A stretch of DNA of 12,029 nucleotides from Chitinophagaceae bacterium (GCA_947468255.1 CANIMM010000068.1:1-12029), one strand, 5' to 3'. Shown: positions 1 through 7,746, counted from the stretch's first letter. The notes: generated from the sequence alone by a model not told the origin. Made by a program: numbers and translations.

Positions 1-2
1 AA

Positions 3-119
3 ATAACTTATAGGCAATATTGCCCTACTTCCAGCGCAACACTAGGCTACATCTTCTACACGCAAAAAGTTATTGGCATTGACCTTTGGGATGAATGGCT
101 GAAATTACTGGTGAATTGA
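3..119 (+). CDS. C-terminal tail of an unrecognised protein (5' end outside window)
   Basis: An open frame enters from the left edge and runs 38 codons to a TGA at 117-119. It ends in a hydrophobic/aromatic stretch (GYIFYTQKVIGIDLWDEWLK). I do not recognise the family. The other plus-strand frames and all minus-strand frames are interrupted in this stretch. A strong terminator hairpin starts 18 bases after the stop, which supports a real gene end. The gene converges on hppA. Too little sequence is present to infer a function. Confidence 0.5.
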   Translation: MTYRQYCPTSSATLGYIFYTQKVIGIDLWDEWLKLLVN

Positions 120-136
120 TCCACTTCCCGGGCATT

Positions 137-165
137 AAAAAGCCCGGAGTATATCCGGGCTTTTT
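137..165. terminator. Bidirectional rho-independent terminator between the left-edge gene and hppA
   Basis: A perfect 12-bp inverted repeat (AAAAAGCCCGGA, loop GTATA, TCCGGGCTTTTT) has a G+C-rich core flanked by an A run on one side and a T run on the other. It would therefore give a U tract on either strand. It lies 18 bases after the plus-strand stop and about 20 bases past the hppA stop on the minus strand, so it can serve both convergent genes. Confidence 0.9.
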
Positions 166-185
166 AAATGTATTGAACTGATCAA

Positions 186-2384
186 TTATTTTGACACCTC
201 TTTTGCGGCGCTCATCTTTATTAAAGTTTCCAATTGTGCTTTTCTGTTGGCTTCAATTTTGTCGTGGTGAATAACCGAAAGTGTTGGTGCGATTACCAAA
301 CTTACAATACTCATCAATTTGATTAGAATATTCATAGAAGGACCAGAAGTATCTTTAAATGGATCCCCTACGGTATCACCCGTTACAGAAGCTTTATGGG
401 GTTCTGACTTTTTATAGAACATTTCACCATTAATGGCTACTCCTTTTTCAAATGATTTCTTTGCATTATCCCATGCACCACCTGCATTGTTTTGAAACAT
501 ACCCATCAATACTCCACATACGGTAGCACCTGCTAAAAATCCTCCCAACACTTCTGGTCCGAAGATAAAACCGATGATAAGGGGAGATAATAACGCAATT
601 GCACCCGGCAACATCATTTTACGAAGCGAAGCTTGCGTAGAGATGGCTACACATTTATCATATTCTGGTTTACCAGTTCCTTCCATAATACCAGGGATAG
701 TACGAAACTGCCTGCGTACTTCTTCTACCATCGCCATAGCGGCTTCTCCAACAGCGCGAATAGCGAGTGAAGAGAATATAAATGGAATCATTCCACCAAC
801 AAATAATCCAGCCAGTACATCGGCACGGTAAATATCGATACCGTCAATTCCAGCAATTCCTACGAAAGCTGCAAATAAAGCAAGCGCTGTTAATGCTGCA
901 GAAGCAATGGCAAAGCCTTTTCCACTAGCAGCAGTGGTATTTCCTACGGCGTCTAAAATATCTGTTTTTTCTCTTACATCAGCAGGTAATTCACTCATTT
1001 CAGCAATTCCACCTGCATTATCAGCAATCGGTCCAAATGCATCGATTGCTAGTTGCATGGCGGTAGTGGCCATCATTCCAGCTGCAGCAATTGCCACACC
1101 ATATAATCCAGCACAAGCATAAGATCCGTAAATACCTGCAGCCAATACCAATATCGGTAGCAAAGTACTTTCCATGCCTACAGCCAGACCGCCAATAATG
1201 TTGGTAGCATGACCAGTAGCCGATTGACGAATGATACTCATTACTGGGCGTTTACCCATGGCCGTATAATATTCTGTAATAATACTCATTAAAGTTCCTA
1301 CTGCAAGGCCAACCATAATAGCGCCGAATATGCCCATTTTGGTGAATTCGTGCCCCCGCAAGGTCATGGTATCCGGCATCAGCCAGTTTACCAGAAAGTA
1401 GGAAGCAACTGCAGTTAAAACAATGGAACCCCAGTTACCCATGTTCAATGCTTTTTGTACTGCATTGGTACTAAGTCCAGCATTTTCTGATATACGAACA
1501 AAGAAAGTACCGATAATGGAAAATATAATTCCCATCGAAGCAATCAGCATCGGTAAAAGTATTGGAGACATGCCACCGAAATGATCAGTTAGAGCACTGG
1601 TTTCTCTACCCAACACCATGGTAGCTAGAACGGTAGCAACATAAGAACCAAATAAATCGGCTCCCATTCCAGCTACATCGCCTACGTTGTCACCCACGTT
1701 ATCAGCAATAGTTGCTGGGTTACGGGGATCATCTTCAGGAATGCCGGCCTCTACTTTTCCTACTAGATCAGCGCCTACATCTGCAGCTTTTGTATAAATT
1801 CCTCCTCCCACTCTTGCAAATAAAGCGATGGACTCGGCACCCAAAGAGAAGCCAGTTAATATTTCCAAAGTCCGTTGCATTTCAACACTATCAACAGCGG
1901 CCTCTGGAGCAAAAACCATTTTTAAAATAATAAACAATCCGCCCAGTCCTAGTACCGCTAATCCTGCTACACCCATGCCCATTACCGATCCTCCGGTAAA
2001 GGAAACAAGTAGCGCTTTACTCAAACTAGTTCTTGCTGCTTGGGCAGTCCGTACGTTTGCTTTAGTGGCTACTTTCATTCCAATAAAACCAGCAAGTGCG
2101 CTAAAAAAAGCACCTAGTACAAAAGCCAGCGCAATACTCCAGTGGCTATTTTCGTTGCTATAGCCCATAATACCTAGCAGAATGGCGCCAATTACAACAA
2201 AATAAGCAAGAATTTTATACTCGGCTTGTAAGAAAGCCATTGCACCTTCAGCTATGTAGGTGCTAATCTCTTTCATGCGTTCGTTTCCTGCATCTTGTTT
2301 AGATACCCAGGCAAACTTTACAAATGTATACAATAGGCCTACTATGCCCATTGCAGGAATAACATAGATCAATAATTTGTCCAT
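186..2384 (-). CDS. hppA: Membrane-bound ion-translocating inorganic pyrophosphatase (predicted K+-dependent, H+-pumping type)
   Basis: This integral membrane protein of 732 residues couples hydrolysis of PPi to ion export across the inner membrane. The length and multiple hydrophobic helices fit the M-PPase family. The substrate-binding motif is intact at residues 202-212 (DVGADLVGKVE), followed by acidic residues D217/D218, D228, D232 and D236. A second acidic cluster near the C-terminus has D670, D674 and D678. The GNTTAASGKG stretch at 481-490 has A485 and G488 where K+-independent enzymes carry Lys and Thr, so K+ dependence is predicted. The helix-6 motif usually read as DLFESY in Na+ pumps is DLFGSY here (G246), while a Glu appears in helix 5 (E184, in LGAESIALF). 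From memory this matches the Flavobacterium johnsoniae-type H+ pumps, so an automatic label of sodium-translocating would be doubtful. The ATG at 2382-2384 gives the expected hydrophobic N-terminus. The gene looks monocistronic, with terminators on both sides. Confidence 0.96.
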   Translation of the reverse strand: MDKLLIYVIPAMGIVGLLYTFVKFAWVSKQDAGNERMKEISTYIAEGAMAFLQAEYKILAYFVVIGAILLGIMGYSNENSHWSIALAFVLGAFFSALAGFIGMKVATKANVRTAQAARTSLSKALLVSFTGGSVMGMGVAGLAVLGLGGLFIILKMVFAPEAAVDSVEMQRTLEILTGFSLGAESIALFARVGGGIYTKAADVGADLVGKVEAGIPEDDPRNPATIADNVGDNVGDVAGMGADLFGSYVATVLATMVLGRETSALTDHFGGMSPILLPMLIASMGIIFSIIGTFFVRISENAGLSTNAVQKALNMGNWGSIVLTAVASYFLVNWLMPDTMTLRGHEFTKMGIFGAIMVGLAVGTLMSIITEYYTAMGKRPVMSIIRQSATGHATNIIGGLAVGMESTLLPILVLAAGIYGSYACAGLYGVAIAAAGMMATTAMQLAIDAFGPIADNAGGIAEMSELPADVREKTDILDAVGNTTAASGKGFAIASAALTALALFAAFVGIAGIDGIDIYRADVLAGLFVGGMIPFIFSSLAIRAVGEAAMAMVEEVRRQFRTIPGIMEGTGKPEYDKCVAISTQASLRKMMLPGAIALLSPLIIGFIFGPEVLGGFLAGATVCGVLMGMFQNNAGGAWDNAKKSFEKGVAINGEMFYKKSEPHKASVTGDTVGDPFKDTSGPSMNILIKLMSIVSLVIAPTLSVIHHDKIEANRKAQLETLIKMSAAKEVSK

Positions 2385-2408
2385 ATATAAGTTCTAATTT
2401 TTGGAGGG

Positions 2409-2416
2409 CAAAAATA
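2409..2416 (-). promoter_or_regulatory. Possible hppA promoter -7 box
   Basis: On the minus strand this reads TATTTTTG, a match to the Bacteroidota -7 consensus TAnnTTTG. It lies 24 bases before the hppA ATG, which would give a leader of roughly 15-20 bases. I see no TTTG -33 element at the usual distance; the nearest, at 2429-2432, is only 12 bases away. The call rests on one box only. Confidence 0.35.
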
Positions 2417-2556
2417 GGGTAATTGCTGCAAAAAATGGCAGAATTGGATAGATTCTTAATAATAACAGGTAATTTTTTTTTATAATGTATTTTTCCTTGA
2501 TATTCTTAGCATTGGCTAACCAATTTGGTAAAGGTTCAAATGGTTGAATTTATAAT

Positions 2557-2595
2557 AAAAAAGGGATCCTAAGTAAGCTTAGAATCCCTTTTTTT
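2557..2595 (-). terminator. Rho-independent terminator of lpdA
   Basis: A long stem pairs 2557-2573 with 2578-2594 around a 4-base loop, with a single C/A mismatch at 2568/2583. The arms read AAAAAAGGGAT-CTAAG and CTTAG-ATCCCTTTTTT. It begins about 20 bases after the lpdA stop and leaves a U run in the minus-strand transcript. A-tract/T-tract symmetry means it could also work on the plus strand, but no plus-strand gene is seen here. Confidence 0.88.
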
Positions 2596-2613
2596 AATTA
2601 TTTTATTTGAATA

Positions 2614-4002
2614 CTAAATGTCTATTGCTTCGCCATAAGCCACTGCAGTGGCTTCTTTCAGCCCTTCACTCATGGTAGGGTGAGGGTGAACGGTATTTAA
2701 TATTTCATGAGCAGTAGTTTCCAATTTGCGCGCTACTACTGCTTCCGCTATGTTTTCCGTAACATTCATGCCAATCATGTGACAACCTAAAAATTCGCCG
2801 TATTTGGCATCATAAATTACTTTTACAAAACCCTCCGTAGCACCTGCTGCACTTGCCTTACCACTGGCCATGTAAGGGAATTTACCCACTTTTATTTCAT
2901 AACCAGCTTCTTTGGCTGCTTTTTCAGTATAGCCTACAGAAGCAATTTCTGGTGAACAGTAAGTACAGCCAGGGATATTGTTATAATCAATTGGCTCGGG
3001 GTGGTGCCCACTTAAATGTTCAGCTGCATTGATCCCTTCTTTGGAGGCAACATGTGCTAGTGCTTGGCCGGGAGTACAATCCCCAATCGCATAAATGCCA
3101 GGTACATTGGTTTGTCCGTTGGCATCTACTATTATTTTCCCTTTTTCTGTTTTAATTCCCAATGCTTCCAGCCCAATGTTTTCAATATTGGCTACAACGC
3201 CTACCGCACTTAAAACGATGTCCGCTTCTAAAATGATTTCGCCTGTAGGGGTTTTGATCTTTGCTTTAACACCTGCTCCAGAAGTATCAACACTCAACAC
3301 TTCACTATTGGTCATAATGGTAATGCCTTGTCTTTTAAATTGTTTTTCTAATTCCTTGCTGATATCTTCATCTTCTACAGGTACTATGCGGGGCATAAAT
3401 TCTACGATGGTAACTTTAGTACCAAGGGTATTATAGAAATAAGCAAATTCGGAACCGATGGCACCACTACCACAAACGATCATGCTTTTTGGTTGAGTGG
3501 GCAATACCATTGCTTTGCGGTATCCTATGATTTTTTCGTCATTGATGGGCATAGTGGGTAGTTGGCGAGCCCTTCCTCCCGTAGCTATAACAATATTTTT
3601 CGCTTCCTGGATTTGTTTGGAGCCATCCGCAGCAGTTATTTCCACTTTTCCCGGAGCTATCAGCTTACCAAAGCCCATGATTACATCAATCTTGTTCTTC
3701 TTCATCAGAAACTGGACGCCCTTACTCATTTTATCAGCTACACCTCGACTGCGTTTGATTACTCCTTCAAAATTGGTACTGGGGTTAGTGATGTTAATTC
3801 CATAGTCAGCGGCATGTTTTGCATATTCAAATACCTGGGCACTTTTCAGTAACGCTTTGGTGGGGATACAGCCCCAGTTAAGGCATACGCCACCCAGACT
3901 TTCTTTTTCAATGATTGCTACTTTTTTTCCTAACTGACTTGCCCTGATTGCAGCAGGGTATCCGCCCGGACCACTGCCTAACACAATTACATCGTATGCC
4001 AT
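2614..4002 (-). CDS. lpdA: Dihydrolipoyl dehydrogenase (E3)
   Basis: This cytoplasmic FAD flavoprotein reoxidises the dihydrolipoyl groups of pyruvate or 2-oxoglutarate dehydrogenase complexes, or of the glycine cleavage system, and reduces NAD+. It has 462 residues, normal for the family. The N-terminal FAD motif is GSGPGG at 9-14. The redox-active disulfide is C40/C45 within GGVCLNWGCIPTK. A second dinucleotide fold (GSGAIGSEFAY) binds NAD. The FAD-binding GD motif is in IYAIGDC. The C-terminal dimerisation domain ends in HPHPTMSE, giving the catalytic His441-Glu446 pair. All key residues are intact. No E1 or E2 subunit gene is adjacent, so the partner complex cannot be read from context. 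The gene has its own promoter and terminator. Confidence 0.96.
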   Translation of the reverse strand: MAYDVIVLGSGPGGYPAAIRASQLGKKVAIIEKESLGGVCLNWGCIPTKALLKSAQVFEYAKHAADYGINITNPSTNFEGVIKRSRGVADKMSKGVQFLMKKNKIDVIMGFGKLIAPGKVEITAADGSKQIQEAKNIVIATGGRARQLPTMPINDEKIIGYRKAMVLPTQPKSMIVCGSGAIGSEFAYFYNTLGTKVTIVEFMPRIVPVEDEDISKELEKQFKRQGITIMTNSEVLSVDTSGAGVKAKIKTPTGEIILEADIVLSAVGVVANIENIGLEALGIKTEKGKIIVDANGQTNVPGIYAIGDCTPGQALAHVASKEGINAAEHLSGHHPEPIDYNNIPGCTYCSPEIASVGYTEKAAKEAGYEIKVGKFPYMASGKASAAGATEGFVKVIYDAKYGEFLGCHMIGMNVTENIAEAVVARKLETTAHEILNTVHPHPTMSEGLKEATAVAYGEAIDI

Positions 4003-4083
4003 GATTTAATTAATTTGTAGTTTGAAAGATTTTAACCGGTTACCCAACACTTGTCTACTGTTTGGTTGCCAGTAAAAGAAATG

Positions 4084-4115
4084 CAAAATTAGTTCGAAAA
4101 GAGGGATTAGCCAAA
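4084..4115 (-). promoter_or_regulatory. Bacteroidota-type promoter of lpdA
   Basis: On the minus strand the sequence reads TTTG (4112-4115), then 20 bases, then TAATTTTG (4084-4091). This matches the -33 TTTG / -7 TAnnTTTG architecture known for the primary sigma factor of this phylum, with suitable spacing. Transcription would start near 4078 and leave a leader of about 75 bases before the ATG. It is the only site in the window where both boxes are clear. Confidence 0.6.
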
Positions 4116-4165
4116 AGCGAATTAAAACAGCTCCAACTAAAAAAACTAAATATCTGCACCCCTAT

Positions 4166-4236
4166 ACCCCTAAACTCCTAATCTTCTAAATCCAAGTAAA
4201 AGGACTCCAACAAAATAAAAACCCCTAAACTCCTAA
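4166..4236. repeat. CCCCTAAA-type intergenic repeat units between yihY and lpdA
   Basis: The 16-mer ACCCCTAAACTCCTAA occurs twice exactly, at 4166-4181 and 4221-4236. Degenerate relatives lie around it (CCCCTATA at 4160-4166 and TTCTAAA at 4184-4190). The second copy sits just after the YihY-family stop codon. No hairpin or U tract is associated, so this is not a terminator. Similar CCCCTAAA-rich spacers are, from memory, scattered in Bacteroidota genomes. Confidence 0.75.
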
Positions 4237-4241
4237 ACCGA

Positions 4242-5201
4242 TTACAAGAGCCGGTTATTTTTCTCTTCGATTTCCCTGTCTTCTGCTATGGATCGGAGTG
4301 ATTTAATACTTACATTTAATTCAAATCCAATCAGTAGTACCAGTGAATTAATATAGATGAGTGCCATAAAAACAATGATTGTCCCAATCGATCCATACAA
4401 GGCGTTGTACTTTCCAAATGTGTCAACAAAATAGGAAAAGCCGAGGGTAGATAAAATGCTTAAGACTGAACCCAGAATAGTTCCGGGAGAAATCAGTTTC
4501 CAACGTTTTTCTACAGCTGGGGCGAATTTATAAATGAAAGCAATAGAATAATAAACTAGGGTTATTATAAATAACCATCGAACATAATAAATGATTTCTC
4601 GTAGGGAAGCACTTTCTACTCCGATCCATTTTAGTGCGGCCCCCTGGGTAATGAGTAAAATGAGGCAACCCAACACCAACAGAAAAATAAGGGAAGTTAA
4701 TTTGATAGCCATCCATCGATTATGAAGGTCTTTTCTTTTTTCAAAGCCAATATAATTTTTATTGAAAGATCGCATTAGTCCCATCATTGCATTGGAGGCA
4801 AAAAATAATGCCAGTATCAAACCAAAGGATAGTAATCCAATCTTTGAATCATCCAGAAAAGAATCTACGAATCTGATCAGGTATTCATTGTGAACCTTTG
4901 CAGGAATAATATCCAGTATCAGACTGTGGAGCTCTTTTTTAATGCTTCGTTTAGAAATGAAAGGAAGGTGGGGCACCAGCGTAAACAAAAAAAGGAAAGA
5001 AGGAGGAATTGCCATGATAAAATTATAGGCAATTGCAGAAGCCCTTTCAGTAAGGCCAACAGTTTTGACCTGCTTGAAAAAAAATTTGATTACATCATAC
5101 AATGGAACACCTTCAAAACCTGGCAGGTACCAATGTTTTGTTTTCCGTAAAATAAATCTTACGGGGAATAGGGTTAAAATAATACGTTCTAGTTTTGTCA
5201 T
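4242..5201 (-). CDS. YihY/BrkB-family inner-membrane protein
   Basis: A multi-pass membrane protein of 319 residues. It matches the YihY/BrkB (UPF0761) family by several features. RASAIAYNFIMAIPP at 53-67 leads into the first membrane helix. A helix at about 122-145 ends in a positively charged stretch. Helices follow near 166-186 and 206-226. The FAPAVEKRWKLISPGT block at 226-241 and the terminal FGKYNALYGSIGT... block at 262-296 are typical. The family was once linked to RNase BN or virulence, but those links did not hold, and its molecular function is not established. The ATG at 5199-5201 gives a basic N-terminal region of about 50 residues before the first helix, as in relatives. No terminator follows the gene. 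No promoter with a TAnnTTTG box is visible in the 140 bases before it, so co-transcription with mltG is possible. Confidence 0.88.
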   Translation of the reverse strand: MTKLERIILTLFPVRFILRKTKHWYLPGFEGVPLYDVIKFFFKQVKTVGLTERASAIAYNFIMAIPPSFLFLFTLVPHLPFISKRSIKKELHSLILDIIPAKVHNEYLIRFVDSFLDDSKIGLLSFGLILALFFASNAMMGLMRSFNKNYIGFEKRKDLHNRWMAIKLTSLIFLLVLGCLILLITQGAALKWIGVESASLREIIYYVRWLFIITLVYYSIAFIYKFAPAVEKRWKLISPGTILGSVLSILSTLGFSYFVDTFGKYNALYGSIGTIIVFMALIYINSLVLLIGFELNVSIKSLRSIAEDREIEEKNNRLL

Positions 5202-5255
5202 CAGAAAATTTTCCTCTTGCTTGCTAATGTCAGTCTGTTAAATTTAATCGAAAGC

Positions 5256-5295
5256 TTGCATAAATGCAATTTCCCAAACCGGTTGGTTGCAACCA
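5256..5295. repeat. Pair of palindromes upstream of the YihY-family gene
   Basis: TTGCATAAATGCAA (5256-5269) is a 6-bp inverted repeat around AA. TGGTTGCAACCA (5284-5295) is a perfect 12-bp palindrome. Both contain TTGCA and their centres lie about 27 bases apart. They sit between the mltG stop and the YihY-family ATG, where a dimeric regulator could bind. No regulator is identified and no U tract is present. Confidence 0.45.
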
Positions 5296-5341
5296 CAAAG
5301 TAATCTATTCAAACAAACAATTTGGTCTTGATGGATATGAT

Positions 5342-6379
5342 TTACTGGGGAGTTTGTTTTAAATTCATAAAGCTATCGAGTGCCAGCTGATATTCCTTGG
5401 CAAAACGCATGTGTTCTTTATAGGTAGTTGAAAAATTTGAAAATCCTTTCAGATCTGGTTTTGCTACAAAAAAAAGATACGATGTAGAAGGTGAATTCAA
5501 TATGGCATCGATGGTTTTTGTAGATGGTGTGCAAATTGGCCCAGGAGGCAGACCTACATTCAAATAGGTATTGTAGGGTGATGGATAATGTAGGTGTTTA
5601 AAATAAATCCTTTTTAGGCTAAAATCCCTCATGGCAAATTTAATGGTAGGGTCTGCAGCGAGATTCATTCCGATCTTTAGCCGATTTAGGTAAACACTGG
5701 CTATTTTCCCTTTATCAGCTTCCTGATTGGTTTCTTCTTCCACAATACTTGCTAGCGTGTATGCCTCTATTGGACTAAGGTGTAGGGCCTTGGACTTTTG
5801 CCTTCGTTCATCATTCCAAAATATTTCCTGTTGGTCGTGAAGCTTTTTTAAAATTCCACTCGCCGAGGTATTCCATAAAAACTGGTAGGTATTTGGAATA
5901 ACAGCGCTTATGACGGTATTGCTATCGAGTTGGTATTTTTTCAGCGAATCATTATTGCTTAAAATGGCCATAAAATTTGCGGAGTCACATTCGAAATTAT
6001 CGCCAATTTTTTTTGCAAAATCTTCCTTGGTTCTTAGTTTATTGATGACCAGGTTGATGGCAGTTTGATTTCCCCGCCTAAGTTTTTTTACAATCGAATA
6101 GATACTGGATCCTTTTTCAATTAAGTATTTTCCCGGTCGGATTTTTTTTTCGTAGCCTGCTATTTTTGATACCCATTGAAAAACAGCAGGATTTTTGACG
6201 ATTCCTTCAGCAACAAGGTTGTTAATGACTTCAGGAAAGCTGCTATTTGTTTTTATATAAAAAACCTTTTTATTTTCACTAAAATTAGTATCACTGCTAA
6301 AAAAATAAAATATGGCCACCAATGCCATTAACAATAATGAACGGGTTATTATTCGTGTTATTTTATTTTTGTTAGCCAT
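5342..6379 (-). CDS. mltG: Endolytic murein transglycosylase MltG (YceG-like)
   Basis: This inner-membrane enzyme cleaves nascent glycan strands in the periplasm and is thought to terminate peptidoglycan polymerisation. It has 345 residues, normal for the family. The N-terminus has one membrane anchor at about 13-28 (RSLLLMALVAIFYFF), followed by a LysM-like region near 35-110. The catalytic YceG domain carries ASIVEEETNQ at 210-219, with E214/E216 covering the catalytic Glu. YLNRL..GM.L..DPT follows at 230-245, and GLPPGPICTPS at 276-286. All hallmark blocks are intact. It starts about 90 bases after secG, but the secG terminator lies between, so it probably has a separate promoter; I could not identify one. 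It is followed by the YihY-family gene. Confidence 0.94.
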   Translation of the reverse strand: MANKNKITRIITRSLLLMALVAIFYFFSSDTNFSENKKVFYIKTNSSFPEVINNLVAEGIVKNPAVFQWVSKIAGYEKKIRPGKYLIEKGSSIYSIVKKLRRGNQTAINLVINKLRTKEDFAKKIGDNFECDSANFMAILSNNDSLKKYQLDSNTVISAVIPNTYQFLWNTSASGILKKLHDQQEIFWNDERRQKSKALHLSPIEAYTLASIVEEETNQEADKGKIASVYLNRLKIGMNLAADPTIKFAMRDFSLKRIYFKHLHYPSPYNTYLNVGLPPGPICTPSTKTIDAILNSPSTSYLFFVAKPDLKGFSNFSTTYKEHMRFAKEYQLALDSFMNLKQTPQ

Positions 6380-6417
6380 AAAATAGGATTCGGTTCAATA
6401 ATTCCTAAAATTAAAAT

Positions 6418-6444
6418 AAAAAACCCCGTCAAAACTGACGAGGT
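6418..6444 (-). terminator. Rho-independent terminator after secG
   Basis: In the minus-strand transcript, ACCUCGUCA pairs with UGACGGGGU (9 bp including one U-G wobble) around a GUUU loop, followed directly by six U residues. It begins 23 bases after the secG stop and closes the lptE-TPR-secG run before mltG. Confidence 0.85.
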
Positions 6445-6467
6445 GTATAAATTTACTATAAAATAAT

Positions 6468-6809
6468 TTATGGCTTTTTAGAAGTATCAACTGCGCCTGG
6501 TAAAGGAGTAGTGGTAGATTGTTGGGGAGCAGTAATCGGTGCTTTATTGATCAATTCGTCATTTTTAGACGACCCACCTGCTGTTTTTGGTATAAAAACC
6601 GGTGAAACAACACATAAAATACCTACAATTGCCGCAAATACCCAAGTGCCTTTTTCAAGCACATCCGTAGTTTGCTTTACACCCATCAGTTGGTTACTGA
6701 ATCCACCCAAACTGCCTGATAATCCTCCACCTTTGGGGTTTTGAACCAATACGATTAAACCTAAAATAATCGAGGCTATAATTACTAATATTCCGAATAA
6801 AATTAACAT
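6468..6809 (-). CDS. secG: Protein translocase subunit SecG
   Basis: A small inner-membrane subunit of the SecYEG channel that assists protein export. It has 113 residues with two membrane helices, at 1-22 and about 54-73. The conserved loop between them contains LVQNPKGGGLSGSLGG and TDVLEKGTW, the family signature. The C-terminal tail of about 40 residues is Pro/Thr/Ser-rich, longer than in E. coli and of unknown use. The ATG follows the stop of the upstream TPR-like gene after one base (TGA-T-ATG), so translational coupling is likely. A terminator follows, so it is the last gene of the operon. Confidence 0.95.
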   Translation of the reverse strand: MLILFGILVIIASIILGLIVLVQNPKGGGLSGSLGGFSNQLMGVKQTTDVLEKGTWVFAAIVGILCVVSPVFIPKTAGGSSKNDELINKAPITAPQQSTTTPLPGAVDTSKKP

Positions 6810-6810
6810 A

Positions 6811-7746
6811 TCAATGTTCTTTTAGTTGATCAATTTTGGCTGCAAAGTAAGCACTTTTGGAGGGATTGAGCAAACTTAATTTTTTATATACGTTTATCGC
6901 TTTTTTTACCTTTCCTTGCTGGATCAATACTTCCGCCATTGCTTCTGTTTCTACCTCCGTCTCCAAATTGGAAGCTTCAGCTAATTGTTGAATGGATAAG
7001 TCAGCTTGCTCGCTTTGTAATGGTATTTGATCTGGCTGCAACTTTTTCATATCTTTTAGCCATTCGGTAAAGCTTTTTAATTGTTTGCCCAATTTATCCG
7101 AATTCAATGCCCTACCACTTAATTTGATACCTAAACTGGCAAAGTAATCGGAAGTGTGTAAAGGTTCAAAGGTAATTTTGTCTTCCGTTATGTCGGCTGT
7201 ATTGATATTTAATTTAAATTGAAATGGTGCAATCATTTGATCTGGAAGAGTTTCTTCTTCTAGATCCTCTTCATTTTCAAGTGGTGTATTTCCTTCATTA
7301 AAGTGGCTGGCTGGAATGATGGCTACTTCATTCAAGCTTTGAGCTACACTGTTCAACGCAACTTCCTTGGGTATTTCAGCCACCTGCGTTTCAATTGAAG
7401 TACTGGTTGAAAAATCTTGTTTTATTTCAACTGGTATTGCATCAATAAGTGCTTGTTTTTCTGAAAAAGTATTTGTAGTAGCGGGCGTTATTGGTAAATC
7501 AGGCGTAGGTGACAGGGTTTCCTGCAGTTGAAATTGCAGCCAATACGGATTATTAAAAAGAATAGCCGTCTTGGCAGCTTGCTTGGCATAGTCAACTGAT
7601 TGCTTTTCGGTTTGGAGTAACAGATAAAATTGCGCGATCGAAAAATAGGGATGCGCTGCAGCAATCTGGGTAAAATACGCCTTATTATCCGTAGGGGATA
7701 TTTTTCGTTTAAATATTGTTTCAAAAAGTAAATCACTGTTACCCAT
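6811..7746 (-). CDS. Bacteroidota TPR-like protein of unknown function, in the lptE-secG operon
   Basis: A 311-residue protein without signal peptide or membrane helix, so probably cytoplasmic. I cannot name it. Residues 1-75 look like a helical repeat domain (AHPYFSIAQFYLLLQ, then a Tyr-Ala-rich helix pair). Residues 80-175 form an acidic, Pro/Thr/Glu-rich linker. A short conserved-looking block, FEPLHTSDYFASLGIKL, spans 193-209, followed by SFTEWLKDMKK at 225-235. The C-terminus is one TPR-like unit at about 264-309, containing AEVLIQQGKVKKAINVYKKL. I recall the two central blocks from hypothetical proteins of other Bacteroidota at the same locus. Its position between lptE and secG and its coupling to secG suggest a role near the cell envelope or export, but this is inference. 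Confidence 0.85.
   Translation of the reverse strand: MGNSDLLFETIFKRKISPTDNKAYFTQIAAAHPYFSIAQFYLLLQTEKQSVDYAKQAAKTAILFNNPYWLQFQLQETLSPTPDLPITPATTNTFSEKQALIDAIPVEIKQDFSTSTSIETQVAEIPKEVALNSVAQSLNEVAIIPASHFNEGNTPLENEEDLEEETLPDQMIAPFQFKLNINTADITEDKITFEPLHTSDYFASLGIKLSGRALNSDKLGKQLKSFTEWLKDMKKLQPDQIPLQSEQADLSIQQLAEASNLETEVETEAMAEVLIQQGKVKKAINVYKKLSLLNPSKSAYFAAKIDQLKEH

Noticed and set aside
574..2163. Plus-strand open frames of 60-110 codons opposite hppA
   Set aside because: They lie wholly within hppA, which has complete family motifs; their translations are low-complexity shadows without recognisable domains.
3095..3852. Three overlapping plus-strand frames opposite lpdA
   Set aside because: They are antisense to intact lpdA and overlap each other; no motif or promoter supports them.
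4528..5150. Small frames on both strands within the YihY-family gene
   Set aside because: They overlap a full-length membrane protein with family motifs and look like frame shadows.
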